From Trichostrongylus colubriformis (taxonomy: Eukaryota > Nematoda > Chromadorea > Rhabditida > Trichostrongylidae), in contig OZ022258.1 in NCBI GenBank assembly GCA_963978905.1, forward strand, positions 47,538,591-47,602,590: 64,000 bases of DNA, read 5' to 3'. Position 1 is the stretch's first letter; every line of letters begins with the position of its first letter. A model generated the notes under the pieces. The model saw only the letters and a program-made list of their open reading frames with translations. It was not told the origin of the DNA and ran no database searches. This document shows positions 59,247 to 64,000 of this stretch, in pieces. The position numbers and the translations under genes are program-made.

Positions 59247-60030
59247 TTAATGCGAATTTAGCCAAACCTCACCTCTTGTGAACTGGAAGTTGATTTTCGA
59301 ACAACAAAACCCCAAAATTCTCACTTTCTTCCTACCTCAGCCGGTGCCGCCAGATTGTCCCGACGCCCGCTCGCGCCTTGATCAGTCCCTTTCCTTACAA
59401 ATGGGCCTCTGATTCTACCCTATTTACCACTGTGAAGCTTCAACGACGCACTTGACCTTTGAATAGCTTGCAGAAGACAGCTTATATGATCAATTTTAAG
59501 CTTCGCTGTTCTGGGAACTTTTGGTGGAGCGGTCACACGAGGGTGGAGCGGTCACACGAGCCGAGATTTGCCAAGGAAACCGTGCCGGTATCTTGTGAAG
59601 TGAGGAGGAAGTTATGCAGTCAGTCACTTGCACGTCTCGATTCAGAATGGGGTGGAGACAGAAATGCGTAGCATGCGAAACTCAAAAGCTTTTGAATCAT
59701 AATAGTTTATCTAGTCTATTGTGAGTGTGCTAGCAAGCACTTATCATTGCGAAGGACAAATGGTTGGTCAAGGCGAAACATACATCAACACACCGCTGGA
59801 TCTACTCGGGTGTATTTCTCCATATTATGTATTTGAAAACCGTTTTTCTCGAATGAAGAATGCAAGACGTAACTTTCAAAGCACCTAGTCGAGCTACCGG
59901 ATCGCAAAAGTCATTATCGTCCCTATATAGAGACTATGGCTACAACAAATAATGAAGTAGTGCCACTTTACAACCACATCACCAAGGTAAAGCGGTCAGC
60001 ACAGAATCGTCAGTAGACAGCTCGGCTTAA

Positions 60031-60170
60031 AGGAATTGTCCACGAAAACTTACGTTCTTTTATTGCCTGTATATTTATGCTGCATTAGTTTACTAAGGTT
60101 GCATGCAAAGTTTCACGCATATGAACAAAATCCGGACGACACTGAGCTTCTCGAAGTTACGTCCAACGGA
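60031..60170 (+). mobile_element. Single arm of the AGGAATCGTCC TTAA element
   Basis: TTAA at 60027-60030, then AGGAATTGTCCACGAAAACT and TGCATGCAAAGTTTCACGC, matching the left arm of the 36.3-kb copy. The other arm is absent. Confidence 0.5.
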
Positions 60171-60199
60171 GTGGGACAACCGAGGCAGCGCAGTCACGA

Positions 60200-62842
60200 G
60201 GGAGGAACAAAGAGGCGACGGTCACGTATCCACAGACACAGAGTCAGAAGCAGACCAACGTTTGGCGTGAAACTTAAATTGTGCTCTGCCCGCCGTCGGC
60301 TGTTCAAGTGCTGCAAATGCTGCTCGACGGAAACGAAAACAAGAAAGAAACCAATGAACAACTGAAACAAACATTCAAACAAGTTGCTCTTTTTCAGTGT
60401 TTCAATTTCCGCTTTGAATGAGAGAAAATTTCTCGGTTCTTTCTTTTTTGCTTCTGTTTATGTATGTTATTTAGTGAAGTGATTCCATGGGGACAATAAT
60501 AGGATCATGGGAGTTCCATGGACCATTCCACTCGGCCTATCTTTCCCGTGATTCCAACTGCCACAGCGCACCATCCTCTTAGAGCCAAGTAGGTAAGAAC
60601 AGACATATTCTGGGGCACAGAAACACTTGAAAAATGTTGGGTGTTCTCCTGAAAAGTGTATACTTGTGGAAAGAGCCCCTCGCTGTGTTCCCATCACCTC
60701 TCACAGCTTCCATAAACGCTATCAAGAAGCAGGTCTTCGCTTCATAAAGCAGCTTTCTTAACATCCATGTTTTGTAGTGAGTCAGAAGTAATCTAAAGTA
60801 TCATGGAGAGCGAAAGTGTTTTATGACTGTCGTTATGTATATCTAAAGGCCATTTGTAATGTCTGACTACATGTATAGCAACGGCTATTACACTACGGCA
60901 ACTGGTTCATCAGTAATCTGCCGATTGCGTCATCTTTATGAGATTAGCAACAGTTATACAGCGTAACTTGTTCGACGAAGTTGGGCGACACATGAATCAC
61001 TTGGGGCAATCTGCTGAATTTGGACGACGCTGACGATGCAGTGGCAATAGGCAAAGCCAGAAGTTACATGTTCACCGAATCAAAAACCATCTGCGCTCAC
61101 CATGCTCTCCAACACTCCATGGCTAACTACATGAAGCACACGACAATTATCAGTCCTATCGGGCTGCGACTCGTACTATATACCCGTACAGAATCACAGT
61201 GGTATATGAATGCAAGTTAGCCTATACAATGACTTCCATTGCCGGCAAGGACAAGTTGGCGTTTCTTATCTTTCCACACAAGTACCAATGCATTGACCTC
61301 GGCAATATGAAAGTTTTGTCTGATTTCAGCGGAGCATTGATCAAGGAACTGATGATAAACGTACTCAGAAAGCAAAAACGTGTATTATCATATTGACCAG
61401 TTCTACGAAGCCAGTGCATAGACCTGTTACACCTACAAAAATTTGTACGATTGGCGGAACCAAACCTAGCGGAACCGAATGCATGGCGTACTCCCAATGA
61501 GTAAGCAGTGATGGACCATTTTTTGAATTCCGAGTGATCAGTGCTTGCGCAATGAAGAAATTAACAACATCAGTGGGTGAATGGAGCAAATACCCTTAGA
61601 AATACCTCTATGTATCTAAAAAGCAGTATTTGCGTGGCGTATATCGGATGTTCCGCAAACAGCCTTAATTTTGTTTCAAACGTTGGCGTCAACCTTTTTC
61701 GATATGGTGTGAGTTTGTGTGTGGTGGCAAGAAGCGCCGCTTATGCAAGCATGGTCTGGGGTCCGAGCCCTGAATACTTGCCTCTTCTGTCCATCCTCCC
61801 AGGATCGACAAATCGGTCGCAGCTCATCGGGGAAAACAAAAGCGCTGAAAGTCCGGTGCTCAAACGCAGAAGTGACAAGTCACTTCCAAGCCAATTCGCA
61901 TTCAAATTCCGCTACCATTCCGCATCTGGGTGGGACGCCTGGCACTTCCCAAAATAAGTCTGGCCAGCGTCCGATGCCTTTTTCTTTATCATTTGCATAA
62001 ATCTCAAATTGAATATAAGCATATTGTATACTTAAAAGAATCCGTGACCAGAATTGTGACACGGGAGCAGTAGCTTGTCCCTTACCTCGACATTACATGG
62101 GATGCCAAAAAAGTAACTTTGCTCACGGCTCACATCCGCAAAGTATACAAAAAATAGGGAAACGAAAGGGATAAAAGTATTGGGGCAACATATTCTCAAA
62201 GCGTCCCTTCACAAATAGGAGCAAGCACCTTTTATTTTCACCTTCATCGAACTACGGAGCCTTCAGTCGTCTCAGTAGAGCTTCAGAGCACCTACAGTAT
62301 CAAGGTCCCCTCAAAATAGTGACCAGGTTCCGTGGTAGGTCTTCTGTGGGAAGCTTCTTAGGGATTGGCCCTTCGGTTCATGAAAGTCACAGAGCCCTTG
62401 CTGCTTGGACAAGGCTGCTATGATACAAAGTGTCATTTTTTTATACCTCTAACCCTCCGCCGGAGGGTTTTCAGTGGTAATGGCACGTTCTGGCTCTTGG
62501 AATCTAAGGGCGCTGGAAATCCGGAAAAAACGGAGGGTTCAAGAACATCACCCAATATGAACCCACTCAGGTATCCAGAGTGAACCGACCTTAGCAAGCT
62601 TAAGAACAAGCGTGACGAAATCTCGGATTCTGCCGCGTGAGGTGACACATCTTGTTCACTCGGAACAAGCTCCCGTTCCTGCTCGTGCAGAAGGCTTTCA
62701 CGGAGTTTAGTGATAGTATGGGGTGTGCTCTAGAATTTGTGGATGGAAATACCTCGTCAGAATTTGCTGAAGTTCGACTCATGTAATTGAAAAAGGAGGA
62801 GGAAAAAAATTACTTTTTTGGCACCCTCTGTGTAAACCGATT
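60200..62842. other. Stretch without a recognisable gene
   Basis: A plus frame at 61199-61396 has protein-like composition (KDKLAFLIFPHKYQCIDLGN) but is not recognised. 61577-61957 is open on both strands. A perfect 19-bp palindrome, AACCCTCCGCCGGAGGGTT, lies at 62451-62469. No splice-consistent gene found. Confidence 0.3.
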
Positions 62843-63247
62843 TTGAATGTTCAATATCCAACAATTCCAAAGTTCTTCATTACCATGATATCCAGAAACT
62901 CAGTTCCGTGGCTTCAACAATTCATTCATCCAGTGCTTGGCCAATCCCTGACATTCCATGAGATAAAGTCGCTTTTCGAAAATACGATTTCGGTTCCCTG
63001 CTGTGACAATAAGCCCATATATCTACGTATGTGTGACATCTATCACATTCTTTACGAATGCGACCAGTCTAAGGAGTAAAGGACAAACCTGTCCACGATT
63101 TTTTCTGCAGTCCACGAAAACATTCCAAACCCGATCATTGTCTTCAGTGAGAAACAAGCACTTCGAGCCAACAAAGAATTACAAAAGATTTTAAATCATC
63201 AAGAGTGGACACTGGCTGAATGGATGCGGCCTGATGTCTCCGTTTAA
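62843..63247 (+). pseudogene. Unidentified coding remnant with one in-frame stop
   Basis: One frame runs from ATG at 62843 to TAA at 63245-63247, interrupted only by TAA at 63077-63079. Before the stop: VPWLQQFIHPVLGQSLTFHE and CDNKPIYLRMCDIYHILYEC; after it: NPIIVFSEKQALRANKELQK and NHQEWTLAEWMRPDVSV. An alternative is an intron removing the stop, as a TTTTTTCTGCAG acceptor lies at 63100-63111. Not recognised. Confidence 0.33.
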
Positions 63248-64000
63248 GTCTGCTCGATCCAAAAAAGGAATTGATGATAACAGATTATCTTTCTGGATTA
63301 TGCCACATACCAAGAAAGGACAAAGAACTTGGCATTCTTTTTCAGTCATGTTCCGAATGCGCCACGCACTCTAGTTCCATGCAGAATCGAAGTACCATTT
63401 GTTCTCAGACCGGTCTGGTCCCACTTCTTCTGTTAGGTTGTAAGGAAAGTTCTGGCCGGTTTTTCGCGTTCACAAGATAAATTCAAATATGAAAGCGCGT
63501 CAACATGAATCAGCCTACATGCTGCGCTCCTTAAATAGACAAAAAGTTGCTCTTCCTGAATATATGCTTTCTTTGGAATGGCATAAGCTTTTCGAATTAT
63601 CAGAAAAATATTGAAGTACTACGAAATTGGCACTTTTTGGATGATTCATTCAGGAGTACTTATTCGGTCGAGTCTCAGCGAAGGCAACCACAAATGTGAA
63701 TACTGCAAGAGGAGGAGGTGAAGCATTGGATGGATCACTTTGCCCCTGGTTTCAAAAGAGCACAGATGGAATGAGTTGCTTCAATTTTCATTGATCAAGC
63801 TGCTTTAACTAAAACGTCAGAAAGCGATGGGCGCCCATACGTGCAGGGGATGTCCAAAAGTATTGACCCTCAACATGCAAACTTGGTTAACCACCTCAAG
63901 TAGGCTTGATTAGGGAAAACCCAAAAAATGGGTGCAGCGGGACCCCTCAGAGCAGCTATGCGCAAGTGCATATTCCACAAATCCTCTTTCAGTAATTGAA

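Noticed and set aside
62451..62469. Rho-independent-style terminator hairpin
   Set aside because: A perfect GC palindrome without a following T run, in a eukaryotic genome; noted only as a palindrome.

Overview
This is eukaryotic DNA from a parasitic nematode, most likely a strongylid (hookworm-like) clade V worm. The evidence is short 54-60 bp introns mixed with multi-kilobase ones, nematode-style TTTCAG acceptors, probable SL trans-splice acceptors a few bases before start codons, and two genes that read as nematode orthologues. No bacterial operon, rRNA or CRISPR array is present, and no intact tRNA gene was found. The species assignment is inference.

Two genes can be assembled confidently, both on the minus strand. 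(1) 1342-12841: a 12-exon CCDC85-family coiled-coil gene (C. elegans PICC-1 type). All splice phases agree and give 469 codons plus a stop. (2) 24775-26242: a 5-exon, 157-codon gene for the small (sigma) subunit of the AP-1 clathrin adaptor (aps-1). Two further minus-strand genes are supported by splice signals and phase but are not identified: the 3' end of one at 36956-38142 and another at 47601-48371 (possibly extending to about 48.9 kb). Weaker coding remnants lie at 362-585 (+), 3270-3990 (both strands), 13607-14163 (-), 50208-50600 (-) and 62843-63247 (+).

The rest is mostly mobile DNA and its decay. A set of TTAA-flanked inverted-repeat elements (piggyBac-like target duplications) has members at 27.2, 28.0, 33.8, 36.3, 44.1, 49.3, 55.7 and 58.8 kb. 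A related-looking 'GGCTGCGTTCATA' palindromic family lies at 23.0, 34.9, 35.8, 37.7 and probably 47.9 kb. There is a 658-bp mariner-type foldback at 9.0 kb, other MITE-like elements at 8.2, 19.6, 26.8, 29.4 and 57.7 kb, a compact LTR-flanked element with a coiled-coil (gag-like) interior at 30.2-32.8 kb, two decayed Tc1/Tc3 DDE transposases at 53.7 and 56.5 kb, an HTH fragment at 54.7 kb, and tRNA-derived SINE-like pieces at 2.2, 5.3 and 21.3 kb.

The most unusual stretch is 40.1-43.8 kb. It looks like one non-autonomous Helitron-like unit: a TC-TATATA start followed by a TGTC microsatellite, four 145-bp tandem units, eight roughly 247-bp units with higher-order structure, and at the far end five perfect GC-rich hairpins built on a common plan.

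The genes do not form an obvious pathway. They are ordinary nematode genes whose introns and spacers have been filled by repeated waves of small transposons.
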